Of a DNA stretch of 30,894 nucleotides, positions 1-7,436 are shown piece by piece. The notes under the pieces are model-generated. The model saw nothing but the letters and a program-made list of their open reading frames with translations. It did no database searches and was not told where the DNA came from. The stretch covers positions 1 through 30,894 of the forward strand of contig SFLG01000011.1 in assembly GCA_004553485.1 (NCBI GenBank). The letters are read 5' to 3'. Position numbers and translations under genes: made by a program. The DNA is from Bacteroidales bacterium. Its GTDB lineage: Bacteria; Bacteroidota; Bacteroidia; Bacteroidales; Muribaculaceae. Each line of letters starts with the position of its first letter. Within the stretch, counting starts at the first letter, position 1.

Positions 1-27
1 CAGTATTATCTGCTGCCGTCCGCTCTT

Positions 28-49
28 GGGGGCGGTTTAGGCCGCCCCC
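28..49. repeat. GC-rich perfect hairpin at window edge
   Basis: An 8-bp perfect inverted repeat (GGGGGCGG / CCGCCCCC) encloses a 6-nt loop. Neither strand has a T-run after the stem, so it is not a clean intrinsic terminator. It lies downstream of the minus-strand envelope operon and upstream of a possible small plus-strand ORF, so it could be a 3' stabiliser or a dispersed repeat. Confidence 0.4.
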
Positions 50-87
50 GCCGCTCGGGCATCCCCTCACCAGAAGGAGAGAGGAGA

Positions 88-261
88 ATGAGTAATTCCT
101 ACCTCAAAGTTTTGCACTTCGATTTGGAATCTTCAGATTTTGTGAATTTTCGCGGGAGGGGACTGGGTGGGATGGATTTTGGGCTGGCGTCGGGATTTTT
201 TTCGGATTGGTTTTTGGGGGGGGCGGCTTTGGGGGCGGTTTTTTTTGGGGTGGGTGATTAG
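88..261 (+). CDS. Possible small protein, 57 aa, unrecognised
   Basis: An ATG follows a purine-rich stretch (AAGGAGAGAGGAGA) and opens 57 codons ending in TAG. Residues 1-21 (MSNSYLKVLHFDLESSDFVNF) look like ordinary protein sequence. From about residue 22 the frame runs into Gly, Phe, Leu and Ala encoded by the G/T-rich DNA typical of this end of the window, which looks like read-through of low-complexity DNA. The end overlaps the last four bases of the convergent minus-strand gene. No consensus promoter is visible upstream. It may be a real small protein, the 5' remnant of a longer gene, or chance. I do not recognise it. Confidence 0.25.
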   Translation: MSNSYLKVLHFDLESSDFVNFRGRGLGGMDFGLASGFFSDWFLGGAALGAVFFGVGD

Positions 262-965
262 TGGAGGGTGATTTGGTGGATGGTGGAGGAGGTGCGGAGG
301 AGGAGGTAGGGGATATGGGCGGCGGCGGGGTGGTTGGGGATGTCGGTGAGGGTGGGATGGTTGGTGGCGGTGGGTGTGTGGATGGTTTTGGCGGTTTCGG
401 TGAGGGCGGTGGGGGTGAGGCGGGTGAGGGTGTGGTCGGTGACGAGGATGGTGGGGGTGCCCCAGTCGTTGGGGTAGGGGCGGGTGGCGGCGTGCTGGGC
501 GATGTGGGTGGCGATGGCGGGGGTGGGGTCGAGCATTATTAAGGCGTCGATATCTCGCCAGGCTTGGATGAGGGATGTCAGTATGCGGTCGATTTGGGGT
601 GTGCCGGTGGTGGTGTTTGGGGATGTGGCTGTGGTGTCGTTTTGGGGTGTGCCGGGTTTGGGTTGGGGGGTGTCGCTTTGGGGCTGGTCGGGGGTGGGTT
701 GGGGGAGGGGGTAGTAGCGGGTGCCGTGGTTGTGGGGGAGGTCGGTTTGGGGGGCGGGGAGGGTGTTGATGATTGCGATGCGGTGGCGGTGGGTTGTGAG
801 GGGGGCGACGTATTGGTTGAGGTGGCGGCGGTTGCGGGCGACGATGAGGATGCGCAGGGGTTTGAGGGGGTAGTAGAGGCCTTGGTCGCGTCGCGGGGCG
901 GGGGCGGTGGAGGGTCGGTGGCTGAGGTGTTCCTCCATCTTTTTTTCAAGGTAGTTGTCGGCCAT
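258..965 (-). CDS. Hypothetical protein, possibly a degenerate Rossmann/SDR-like protein
   Basis: This is a 235-residue protein with no signal peptide or membrane segment. The start ATG lies one base after the stop of the GldE-like gene (TAA-A-ATG), so translation is probably coupled. Residues 1-13 (MADNYLEKKMEEH) are charged and helical. Residues 35-68 (from KPLRILIVARNRRHL) have a beta-alpha-beta look. Residues about 84-124 are a low-complexity Pro/Thr/Gln linker, and IDRILTSLIQAWRDIDALIML (from residue 125) resembles the SDR region before the NNAG strand. The expected TGxxxGIG loop, NNAG and YxxxK are all missing, so if it belongs to the short-chain dehydrogenase family it is not a working enzyme. 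The sense strand is extremely C-rich and the protein is unusually rich in Thr, Pro and His. Coding status is likely; function is unknown. Confidence 0.6.
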   Translation of the reverse strand: MADNYLEKKMEEHLSHRPSTAPAPRRDQGLYYPLKPLRILIVARNRRHLNQYVAPLTTHRHRIAIINTLPAPQTDLPHNHGTRYYPLPQPTPDQPQSDTPQPKPGTPQNDTTATSPNTTTGTPQIDRILTSLIQAWRDIDALIMLDPTPAIATHIAQHAATRPYPNDWGTPTILVTDHTLTRLTPTALTETAKTIHTPTATNHPTLTDIPNHPAAAHIPYLLLRTSSTIHQITLH

Positions 966-966
966 T

Positions 967-2298
967 TTATTTTGTCGGTGGGGTGGGGGTGTCGTCTTTG
1001 GGGTGGGTGGACTGGGGGTCGATGACGGTGACGCGGAGGAGTTCGAGGCGGCTGGCGCTTTTTTTGAGGATTTCGATGCGTAGGTTGCCGAGGAGGACGG
1101 TTTCGCCTTGGGCGGGGATGGTGCCGGTTGCGTGGAGGACGTAGCCGGCGATGGTCTGGTAGTCGTCGTCTTCGTCGATGTTGAGGTGGTAGGTGTCGTT
1201 GATGTGCTCGATTTCGCAGCGGCCTGCGAACTCGTATACGTTATCGGCGATTTTGCGCGAGAGGGGGGAGGATGAGTCGTGTTCGTCGCGGATGTCGCCG
1301 AAGATTTCTTCGACGAGGTCTTCGAGGGTGACCATTCCGGCTGTTCCGCCGAACTCGTCGACGACGATGGCGATTGAGCGTTTTTCGTTCATGAGGCGGC
1401 GCATCATTTTGTTGGCCATGAGTGTCTCGGGGGCGAAGAGGACGGGTTTGATGCTGTCGCGCCAGTTGGCGTTGGCTTTGAGGAGCTCGGAGACGTGTAT
1501 GTATCCGAGGATTGTGTCGATGTCTTCGCGGTATACGAGGATTTTTGAGCGGCCTGACTTGGTGAAGAGGTCGGCGAGGCTGTCGCGGGTGGCGGTGTCG
1601 ATGTTGACGGCGACGATTTCGTTGCGAGGGAGCATGCAGTCGCGCAGGTGTGTTGAGGAGAAGTCGAGGGCGTTCTGGAACATCTTGACTTCGGTCTCCA
1701 CGGTCTCTTTTTTCTCGGCCATGTCGTCGATTGACTCTTCGAGGTAGTCGTTGAGGTCTTCGACGGAGAGGACGCGCAGGCGTGCCTGTGAGCCTTTTAT
1801 GCCGACGACGCGCATGATGGCTTTGGAGAGCCATGTCGAGAACCAGCTGAGGGGGTAGAAGATGAGGTAGAAGAGGTAGATGGGTAGGGCGAAGAGTTTG
1901 AGCGAGCTGTTGGGGTTGATGCGGAAGATGGTCTTTGGCAGGAATTCGCCGGTGAGGAGTATGACGCCTGTCGAGATGAGGGTTTGCAGCAGCAGGACGG
2001 CAAACTCGGAGTTGTTGGTGGCGTCTATGAGCCATGGCTCGAGCAGCTCGGCGGCGCCCATGCCGTATATTACCAGCATGACGTTGTTGCCGACGAGGAT
2101 TGACGAGATGAAGAATTCGGTGTTGGCGTAGAAGCGGTTGATGATGGCGCCGATAGGCCCGCCTTTTTTGACGTCGAGCTCGGTGCGTACGCGGTCGCTG
2201 GTGATAAAGGCGATCTCAGTGCCCGAGAAGAGGGCGCTGAACATAAGCGAGACCACTGTTATTATGAGCCAGGTGGGGTCTAAACTGAAGGTGTCCAT
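967..2298 (-). CDS. GldE-like CNNM/CBS/CorC membrane protein (hemolysin C family)
   Basis: This 443-residue inner-membrane protein has the standard layout of the CorC/HlyC group. A DUF21/CNNM transmembrane domain covers about residues 8-165, with FSGTEIAF (24-31), LVGNNVM (68-74) and GEFLPKT (117-123). Two CBS motifs follow, about 221-275 (beginning MLPR) and 286-340 (VVDEFGGTAGMVTLEDLVEEIFGDI region, 312-336). A CorC_HlyC domain spans about 352-427, and the tail is Pro/Thr-rich. In Bacteroidota this type is usually annotated as hemolysin family protein or GldE; relatives are linked to Mg2+/Co2+ transport. Whether this copy takes part in gliding cannot be told, and no other gld gene is in view. 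It sits 92 nt (from the LptC stop) downstream of lptC and one base before the next gene. The family is certain, the substrate is not. Confidence 0.93.
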   Translation of the reverse strand: MDTFSLDPTWLIITVVSLMFSALFSGTEIAFITSDRVRTELDVKKGGPIGAIINRFYANTEFFISSILVGNNVMLVIYGMGAAELLEPWLIDATNNSEFAVLLLQTLISTGVILLTGEFLPKTIFRINPNSSLKLFALPIYLFYLIFYPLSWFSTWLSKAIMRVVGIKGSQARLRVLSVEDLNDYLEESIDDMAEKKETVETEVKMFQNALDFSSTHLRDCMLPRNEIVAVNIDTATRDSLADLFTKSGRSKILVYREDIDTILGYIHVSELLKANANWRDSIKPVLFAPETLMANKMMRRLMNEKRSIAIVVDEFGGTAGMVTLEDLVEEIFGDIRDEHDSSSPLSRKIADNVYEFAGRCEIEHINDTYHLNIDEDDDYQTIAGYVLHATGTIPAQGETVLLGNLRIEILKKSASRLELLRVTVIDPQSTHPKDDTPTPPTK

Positions 2299-2390
2299 CT
2301 GTGGGGGTTAGAGCAGCTTGTTGTGTCTGTGTCAGTTGGGGGTTGTCTATTATAAAAGTCTCGGGGCGTTAAAGTTCACGCCCGGGGGGA

Positions 2391-3113
2391 TTATTTGATG
2401 CGGCGGATTGGGCCGATGTCGCCGGGGTTGACGACCGGGAGAGCCTCGCGTGCCCTTGAGGCGGGCAGCGGGGCGGGCCGGCGGCCGCGGAGGGCTGTCG
2501 AGTCGGCTGCCGACGGGTCGGCGCCCTGGTCCTGCTGGCCCTTGCCGAGCTTGTCGCGGTCGACGGGGATGATGGCGGTGGGGCGGCGCACCGTGTACTG
2601 GGTCATGCGCTGGTTGCTGTCGAAGCCGTAGCCCTCGATGATGTGGTTATGACGGGTGATGTGCATGAACGAGTCGGAGTAGACGCGCTCCTTCTGCTGG
2701 TCCCAGAACAGCTGCGGCGTCAGGAAGGTGTCGCGTGCGCTGTTCACCATCACCACGTGTCCGTCAAGCTGCCACAGGCGCCGTTTGCTGTAGTATGTTG
2801 CCGAGTCGCACCGCATGTTCGATGTGGGCCTCATGCGGTCGTCGTACTGCTCGAGCTGGATGCCTTCGGGGAATTTCCAGTACGGGTCGCCGAGGTCCTC
2901 GTACATGCGCCAGACGGGGGCGTCGATCTGGTAGCGTGTGTAGCCCGAGTCGCTGATTAGCGTCACCACGTGGGTGGTCACCATCGTGGGCGTCGAGCCG
3001 TCCTTTTTCATGTTGCCGACGTACGAGTGCTTTTCGTCCTCGCACGAGACGACGATGCAGCATGCCGCGGCAAAGGCGGCCACCACTGTCATTGCTCTGC
3101 GCAGGGGGTCCAT
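2391..3113 (-). CDS. lptC: LPS export protein LptC, lipoprotein form
   Basis: The product is the periplasmic LptC component, which receives lipopolysaccharide from the LptBFG transporter at the inner membrane and passes it to LptA. The ATG chosen here gives 240 residues; an in-frame GTG five codons upstream (base 3128) is possible. The N-terminus has Arg residues, a hydrophobic core and a lipobox VVSC with Cys at residue 24, so it appears lipid-anchored rather than held by a transmembrane helix as in E. coli. The conserved LptC stretch (VVTLISDSGYTRYQIDAPVW, then the MYEDLGDPYWKFPEGI region) and the later SATYYSKRRLWQLDGHVVM support the call. The last 60 or so residues are a Pro/Ala/Arg-rich extension outside the domain. 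The gene starts 25 nt after the beta-barrel gene and shares its transcription unit. Confidence 0.88.
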   Translation of the reverse strand: MDPLRRAMTVVAAFAAACCIVVSCEDEKHSYVGNMKKDGSTPTMVTTHVVTLISDSGYTRYQIDAPVWRMYEDLGDPYWKFPEGIQLEQYDDRMRPTSNMRCDSATYYSKRRLWQLDGHVVMVNSARDTFLTPQLFWDQQKERVYSDSFMHITRHNHIIEGYGFDSNQRMTQYTVRRPTAIIPVDRDKLGKGQQDQGADPSAADSTALRGRRPAPLPASRAREALPVVNPGDIGPIRRIK

Positions 3114-3138
3114 AGGTCGGCGTGGCACGTGGGTTGAA

Positions 3139-4377
3139 TCAGTAAATCTTGGCCTTGCGGAACCACATCTCGTTGAAGTTGATGCCGATGGTGACGTTGA
3201 GGTAGTTCTCCTCGATCAGCTTCTGCGGTGTGGCGCGGCGGTTGCGATATTCGATGCCGATGTTGAGCTGGCTCTTGAAGCCGGGGACGGGGAGGCCGAA
3301 GCCGACGGTGAAGCCCAGGTCGCGCACGTTGTTGCCCATCACCATCAGGTAGTCGCGGTTCCAGTATGCGCCCATGCGGTAGCTGATGCGGCGGAAGTAT
3401 CCACCACGGTAGTCGGGCTGCCACTGGCCGCCTATCGAGGCGCGGTAGCGGTCGGCGAAGTCGGTTGTCTCGAAGTGTTCGATTTTGCCGAATTTGGCCT
3501 TGCTCCAGGGCTGGTATGTGAAGTCGGCCTCCACCTGGAAGGTGCGGCGGCTCCAGCTGATGCCGGCGCCCCAGGTCTCGGGGGTGGAGTAGCGGCCGTT
3601 CATCTTCGTGTCGCCGACGTTGACGGTGTCGGGGACAGCGCCGACCACCGAGGAGTCGTAGTAAACGCCGTAGACGTCGCCGTGCAAGTCCTTCTTGGGC
3701 GAGTATACGAGGCCCAGGGTGACGCGGTCGTTGCGCGAGGGGGCGAAGGAGTACTGCGCGCCGATGTCGAGGCGCCAGTCGCGCACCCTCATGCTGCGCT
3801 GGAAGACGGTAGTGCTGCCGCCGTCGGTGACGCCGTAGAGGACGTTGGATGTCGAGCCGAACAGGTAGGCCACGTTGACGCCGATGCCGAAGCCCTTGAA
3901 GGGCGAGCCGCCGACGCCGAGGTAGAGCTGGTTGAGCGAGCCGTCGCCCGAGCGCGACTCGGAGCCGTTGTCGATTTTGTTGCCGAACGAGTATCCCACC
4001 GAGCTGTAGGGGAGCAGGCCCGCCGAGGCGCCGAGGCCCTTTGTGATGGGTACCTGCAGGGTGATGTAGTCGAGGCCTCCGCCAAACTGCTGCTCGTGCT
4101 TGTCGTTTTCTTTAGACCACAGCGAGGTGACGTCGACACCCATGTCGAAGAGGAAGGTGAGCGAGTCCATGGCGGCGTACGAGGCGGGGTTCATGACGTT
4201 GATCTGGCGTCCCGAGTTCATGGCGTAGCCTACACCGCCCATCGAGCGCTGCATAGACGAGGCGTTGTCGCTGAGGATGCCGTAACCGTAGCGCGAGTAG
4301 GGGGTGATGACGGTGTTCTGCGCCATCGCCGCGAGGGCTATGACTGACATCAGGATTGCGGCTGTAAGTTTTCTCAT
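3139..4377 (-). CDS. Outer-membrane beta-barrel protein, FadL/PorV-like
   Basis: A 412-residue exported protein. Residues 1-19 form a classic signal peptide (MRKLTAAILMSVIALAAMA) with probable cleavage before Gln20. The mature part opens with TPYSRYGYGILSDNASSMQRSMGGVGYAM, as in FadL/OmpP1-like proteins of Bacteroidota. It continues with alternating amphipathic strands rich in Tyr, Gly and aromatic residues (for example YLGVGGSPFKGFGIGVNVAYLF), and ends in strands such as QLNIGIEYRNRR and YLNVTIGINFNEMWF. A barrel porin or hydrophobe transporter is likely; the cargo is unknown. The start ATG overlaps the coaX stop by four bases (ATGA), so the two are translationally coupled. Placement beside lptC suggests an envelope role. 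Confidence 0.82.
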   Translation of the reverse strand: MRKLTAAILMSVIALAAMAQNTVITPYSRYGYGILSDNASSMQRSMGGVGYAMNSGRQINVMNPASYAAMDSLTFLFDMGVDVTSLWSKENDKHEQQFGGGLDYITLQVPITKGLGASAGLLPYSSVGYSFGNKIDNGSESRSGDGSLNQLYLGVGGSPFKGFGIGVNVAYLFGSTSNVLYGVTDGGSTTVFQRSMRVRDWRLDIGAQYSFAPSRNDRVTLGLVYSPKKDLHGDVYGVYYDSSVVGAVPDTVNVGDTKMNGRYSTPETWGAGISWSRRTFQVEADFTYQPWSKAKFGKIEHFETTDFADRYRASIGGQWQPDYRGGYFRRISYRMGAYWNRDYLMVMGNNVRDLGFTVGFGLPVPGFKSQLNIGIEYRNRRATPQKLIEENYLNVTIGINFNEMWFRKAKIY

Positions 4378-5183
4378 ATCTTGATTGGATTGTTAAGCGT
4401 TTGTGTGGGTTTGCCCGCGGCGGTCGGCCTTGAGGGCGTGTGCAGGCTTTCGTTGTAGCGGATGATGTTGTTGAGGCCCTGGCTGACCAGGCCGTCGACG
4501 ACGGTGTGCTCGAACGACAGGCGCTCGCTGATCTGGTGCGCCGAGCCGCCGGTGATGACCGCCGTGGCGTCTGACGACAGGTGCGAGCGGTAGTACTCGA
4601 TTTCGGCCACCACGCCGTTTACGGCTCCCGAGCGCAAGGCTGTCTCGGTGTTGTTGCCCAGCAGGGGGATGGGGCCCTCCTCGGGGTCCACCATCGGCAG
4701 ACGTGCCGTGAAGCGGTTGAGAGCGCGCAGGCGCATGTAGACACCGGGGGCGATGTTGCCGCCGATGTAGCGCGCGGCGGCTGTTACCATATCGTATGTT
4801 ATGGCTGTGCCTATGTCCACCACCAGTATGTCGCGTCCGTGGGCCTGCGGCAGGCTCCAGGCGCCCACGGCGGCGGCGATGCGGTCGACGCCGAGGGTGT
4901 TGGGCGTGGCGTAGTCGATGCGCAGCGGTATGGGTGTGCCGGGCTTGAGCTCGATAACTTTGCGGCAGCGCTGGCGCAGCATGCACAGCACGGGGCTGTG
5001 GGGCGTTGTCACCGATGCGTAGATGGCCGTCTCCACGTCCACCTCGTTGCACAGCCGTGCGATGGCATCGGCGGTGTGCTCGCGCGAGATGCGCACGTCG
5101 ACGCACTGCGAGTCCGGAGTGCGGGTCCACAAAGCCAGCTTGGCGGCGGTATTGCCCTGGTCTATAGTGAGATTGAAGGACAT
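4374..5183 (-). CDS. coaX: Type III pantothenate kinase
   Basis: CoaX catalyses the first step of coenzyme A synthesis, ATP-dependent phosphorylation of pantothenate, in the cytoplasm. It belongs to the ASKHA fold and usually needs a monovalent cation. The ATG at 5183 begins MSFNLTIDQGNTAAKLALW, matching the conserved start with the phosphate-binding DxGNT (residues 8-12). The frame stays open upstream, but that stretch is low-complexity. Further motifs are TPNTLGVDRIAAAVGA (93-108), DIGTAITYD (123-131, catalytic Asp region) and GGNIAPG (141-147). The length of 269 residues is slightly above the usual size because of a tail after about residue 245. A Bacteroidota-type -7 element lies 73 nt upstream, and coaX appears to be the first gene of the envelope unit. 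Confidence 0.94.
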   Translation of the reverse strand: MSFNLTIDQGNTAAKLALWTRTPDSQCVDVRISREHTADAIARLCNEVDVETAIYASVTTPHSPVLCMLRQRCRKVIELKPGTPIPLRIDYATPNTLGVDRIAAAVGAWSLPQAHGRDILVVDIGTAITYDMVTAAARYIGGNIAPGVYMRLRALNRFTARLPMVDPEEGPIPLLGNNTETALRSGAVNGVVAEIEYYRSHLSSDATAVITGGSAHQISERLSFEHTVVDGLVSQGLNNIIRYNESLHTPSRPTAAGKPTQTLNNPIKI

Positions 5184-5255
5184 TCCTGGTTTTTTTCGTG
5201 CCCGGGGACTGCGCGTGTCGCGCCACCGGGCTCTGTTAGAGTCCGTAATAATCGG

Positions 5256-5263
5256 CAAAGTTA
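5256..5263 (-). promoter_or_regulatory. Predicted -7 element for coaX operon
   Basis: Read on the minus strand this is TAACTTTG, a full match to the Bacteroidota -7 consensus TAnnTTTG. The -33 region has only T-rich sequence and no well-spaced TTTG. Transcription would begin near 5249, giving a leader of about 65 nt before coaX. It is the only consensus element found between the rpsA terminator and coaX. Confidence 0.55.
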
Positions 5264-5575
5264 ATAAAGAAGAGGCAAAAAACGTTGAAATTGACGACCA
5301 ATTAACGTATTTTGGCACAAAAAGAGGGCAAAGGAGGCGCGGGGCGGGGTGTGGGGCGCGGCTGGCAAGCGGCTGGCGCACGGGGGGGTGTTGCCCCGGG
5401 GTGGGGGCCGGTGGCACATGGCTGGCGCACGGGGGGGCCTAAGGGGGGGCGTTACTGTTATCGGTCGAGCTCGACCGATAACGGTGTCTCGCCTTGGGGC
5501 CGGGCGGGGGCCTGCCTTGGGGCCGGTGTGGGCTTGCTTGGGGCCGGCGCGGGGGCTTGCCTGGGGACGGTGGGT
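5264..5575. repeat. Non-coding G-rich spacer with direct repeats
   Basis: I see no credible gene here. The plus strand is strikingly G-rich. An 18-bp direct repeat, GGCTGGCGCACGGGGGGG, occurs at 5371-5388 and 5420-5437. Three copies of a unit containing CTTGGGGCCGG (5491-5503, 5514-5526, 5536-5547), about 22-23 nt apart, are followed by a decayed fourth copy. Between the two repeat groups lies a 26-bp perfect palindrome, listed separately. The spacer separates the rpsA terminator from the coaX promoter. Confidence 0.65.
5457..5482. repeat. 26-bp perfect palindrome, possible operator
   Basis: The 13-base arms GTTATCGGTCGAG and CTCGACCGATAAC are exact reverse complements with no loop. Such a symmetric site suits binding by a dimeric regulator, or a cruciform. 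It lies about 190 bp upstream of the coaX -7 element and about 95 bp beyond the rpsA terminator. It is less GC-rich than its surroundings, so it does not look like a by-product of the G-rich repeats. Confidence 0.6.
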
Positions 5576-5614
5576 AAAGAAAAACGGCGGCGTCCTGTTG
5601 GGGACGTCGCCGTT
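5576..5614 (-). terminator. Intrinsic terminator of rpsA
   Basis: A 13-bp stem with one G-U position (plus-strand arms 5583-5595 and 5602-5614) encloses a 6-nt loop. On the minus strand it is followed at once by TTTTTCTTT. It starts about 30 nt after the rpsA stop, the normal layout for Rho-independent termination, and marks rpsA as a single-gene unit. Confidence 0.9.
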
Positions 5615-5645
5615 GGGGGGTGTTGCCGGCGGTTGCCGGCTCAGA

Positions 5646-7436
5646 TTACTTTTCGTTGTTGGTGAGCTTCTCCTTGAGGTCGGCCAGAGCCTGGAGGTCG
5701 CCGAGGGTGGCGGTCTTCTGGGGCTGGTTCAGCAGGGGAGCTTCCTCTTCCTTGGGAGCGCGGGGTGCGCGTGCTGCGCGACGCTCCTTGGCCTTCTCGG
5801 CGCGAGCCTCGTCCTCGAAAATGCGGCTGTGGCTGAGGATGATGCGCTTCTGGTCCTTGTTGAACTCGATAACCTTGAACTCAAGGGTCTCGCCGTTCTT
5901 GGCGGTGGTGCCGTCCTGTTTTACCAGGTGCTTGGGAGTGGCAAAGCCTTCAACGTCCTTGGGGAGCTTGATGACGGCGCCCTTGTCGAAGAGGTCGACG
6001 ATGGTGCCCTCGTGTACAGAGCCTACGGTGTAGATGCTCTCGAACTCATCCCAGGGGTTCTCCTCGAGCTGCTTGTGGCCGAGGCTGAGGCGACGGTTGT
6101 CCTTGTCGATGGCAAGAACCTCGACGTCGATGTCGGCACCGATCTGGGTGAACTCGCCGGGGTGCTTGACCTTCTTGGTCCAGCTGAGGTCGCTGATGTG
6201 GATGAGGCCGTCTACGCCCTCCTCGATCTCGACGAAGATGCCGAAGTTGGTGAAGTTGCGCACCTTGGCGGTGTGGCGGCTGCCGATGGGATATTTGACT
6301 TCGATGTCCTGCCAGGGGTCGTTCTTGAGCTGCTTGATGCCGAGCGACATCTTGCGGTCTTCGCGGTCGAGGGTGAGGACAACGGCCTCAACTTCGTCAC
6401 CGACTTTCATAAACTCCTGAGCGCTGCGGAGGTGCTGGCTCCACGACATCTCGCTGACGTGGATAAGGCCTTCGACGCCGGGGGCAATCTCGAGGAATGC
6501 GCCGTAGTCGGCCATAACAACCACGCGGCCTTTGACCTTGTCGCCAACTTTGAGGTTGGGGTCGAGGGCATCCCAGGGATGGGGCATGAGCTGCTTGATA
6601 CCCAGGGCGATGCGCTTCTTCTCGTTGTCGAAGTCGAGGATAACGACGTTGAGTTTCTGGTCAAGCTCGACAACTTCGCTGGGATGGCTTACGCGGCCCC
6701 AGCTGAGGTCGGTGATGTGAACGAGGCCGTCCACGCCGCCCAGGTCGATGAACACACCGTAGCTGGTGATGTTCTTGACGGTGCCTTCGAGCACCTGGCC
6801 TTTTTCGAGCTTGGAGATGATTTCTTTCTTCTGTGCCTCGAGCTCGGCCTCGATGAGGGCCTTGTGCGAGACAACGACGTTTTTGAATTCTTCGTTGATT
6901 TTAACAACCTTGAATTCCATGGTCTTGCCGACATACATGTCATAGTCGCGGATGGGCTTGACATCGATCTGCGAGCCGGGGAGGAAGGCCTCGATGCCGA
7001 ATACGTCGACAATCATGCCGCCTTTTGTGCGGGCTTTGATGAGACCCTTGATAACCTCGTCGTTGTTGAGGGCCTCGTTGATGCGGTCCCAAGCCTTGGC
7101 GGCGCGGGCCTTGCGGTGCGAGAGAATCAGCTGGCCTTTGGTGTCCTCCTGGTTCTCGATGAAGACTTCCACGGTGTCGCCGACCTTGATGTCGGGGTTG
7201 TAGCGGAATTCGTTCATGGGGATGATGCCGTCGCTCTTGTATCCGATGTTAACCACAGCCTCGCGCTTGTTGAGAGCGATGATGGTACCTTCGATTACAT
7301 CCTTGTCCTTGACGGTGTTGAGCGACTCGTCATAGGTGCGGGTGAGCTCTTCGCGAGACTTCTCACCGGCGGTTTCGCCTTTTTCGTAGGCATCCCAGTC
7401 GAAATCTTCGATAGGGGAGTTTTTAAGTTCAGTCAT
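5646..7436 (-). CDS. rpsA: 30S ribosomal protein S1
   Basis: S1 binds single-stranded mRNA on the small subunit and helps initiation, which matters in a phylum that mostly lacks Shine-Dalgarno sites. The 596-residue protein has six S1/OB-fold repeats at roughly 46-107, 127-192, 213-281, 298-368, 385-455 and 472-537. Repeats 3-5 carry the classic pattern YGVFIDLGGVDGLVHITDLSW (about 226-246), YGAFLEIAPGVEGLIHVSEMSW (from 311) and FGIFVEIEEGVDGLIHISDLSW (from 398). An acidic N-terminus of about 40 residues precedes them, and a basic Ala/Arg region plus a short helix (542-596) follows. It is transcribed alone, divergently from the str operon, with a leader of about 190 nt; S1 autoregulation through its leader is known in other bacteria. 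Confidence 0.97.
   Translation of the reverse strand: MTELKNSPIEDFDWDAYEKGETAGEKSREELTRTYDESLNTVKDKDVIEGTIIALNKREAVVNIGYKSDGIIPMNEFRYNPDIKVGDTVEVFIENQEDTKGQLILSHRKARAAKAWDRINEALNNDEVIKGLIKARTKGGMIVDVFGIEAFLPGSQIDVKPIRDYDMYVGKTMEFKVVKINEEFKNVVVSHKALIEAELEAQKKEIISKLEKGQVLEGTVKNITSYGVFIDLGGVDGLVHITDLSWGRVSHPSEVVELDQKLNVVILDFDNEKKRIALGIKQLMPHPWDALDPNLKVGDKVKGRVVVMADYGAFLEIAPGVEGLIHVSEMSWSQHLRSAQEFMKVGDEVEAVVLTLDREDRKMSLGIKQLKNDPWQDIEVKYPIGSRHTAKVRNFTNFGIFVEIEEGVDGLIHISDLSWTKKVKHPGEFTQIGADIDVEVLAIDKDNRRLSLGHKQLEENPWDEFESIYTVGSVHEGTIVDLFDKGAVIKLPKDVEGFATPKHLVKQDGTTAKNGETLEFKVIEFNKDQKRIILSHSRIFEDEARAEKAKERRAARAPRAPKEEEAPLLNQPQKTATLGDLQALADLKEKLTNNEK

Noticed and set aside
28..49. Considered as an intrinsic terminator of the minus-strand operon
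   Set aside because: No T-run follows on the minus strand, and it lies over 200 nt from the last stop codon.
2974..4347. A 457-codon plus-strand frame opposite the beta-barrel gene
   Set aside because: Composition (Val, Ala, Asp, Gly-rich) is that of an antisense frame, and the minus strand encodes a clear signal peptide and barrel.
5184..5417. Upstream extension of the coaX frame by 78 codons
   Set aside because: It would include the predicted promoter and low-complexity Pro/Arg-rich sequence; the conserved domain starts at 5183.
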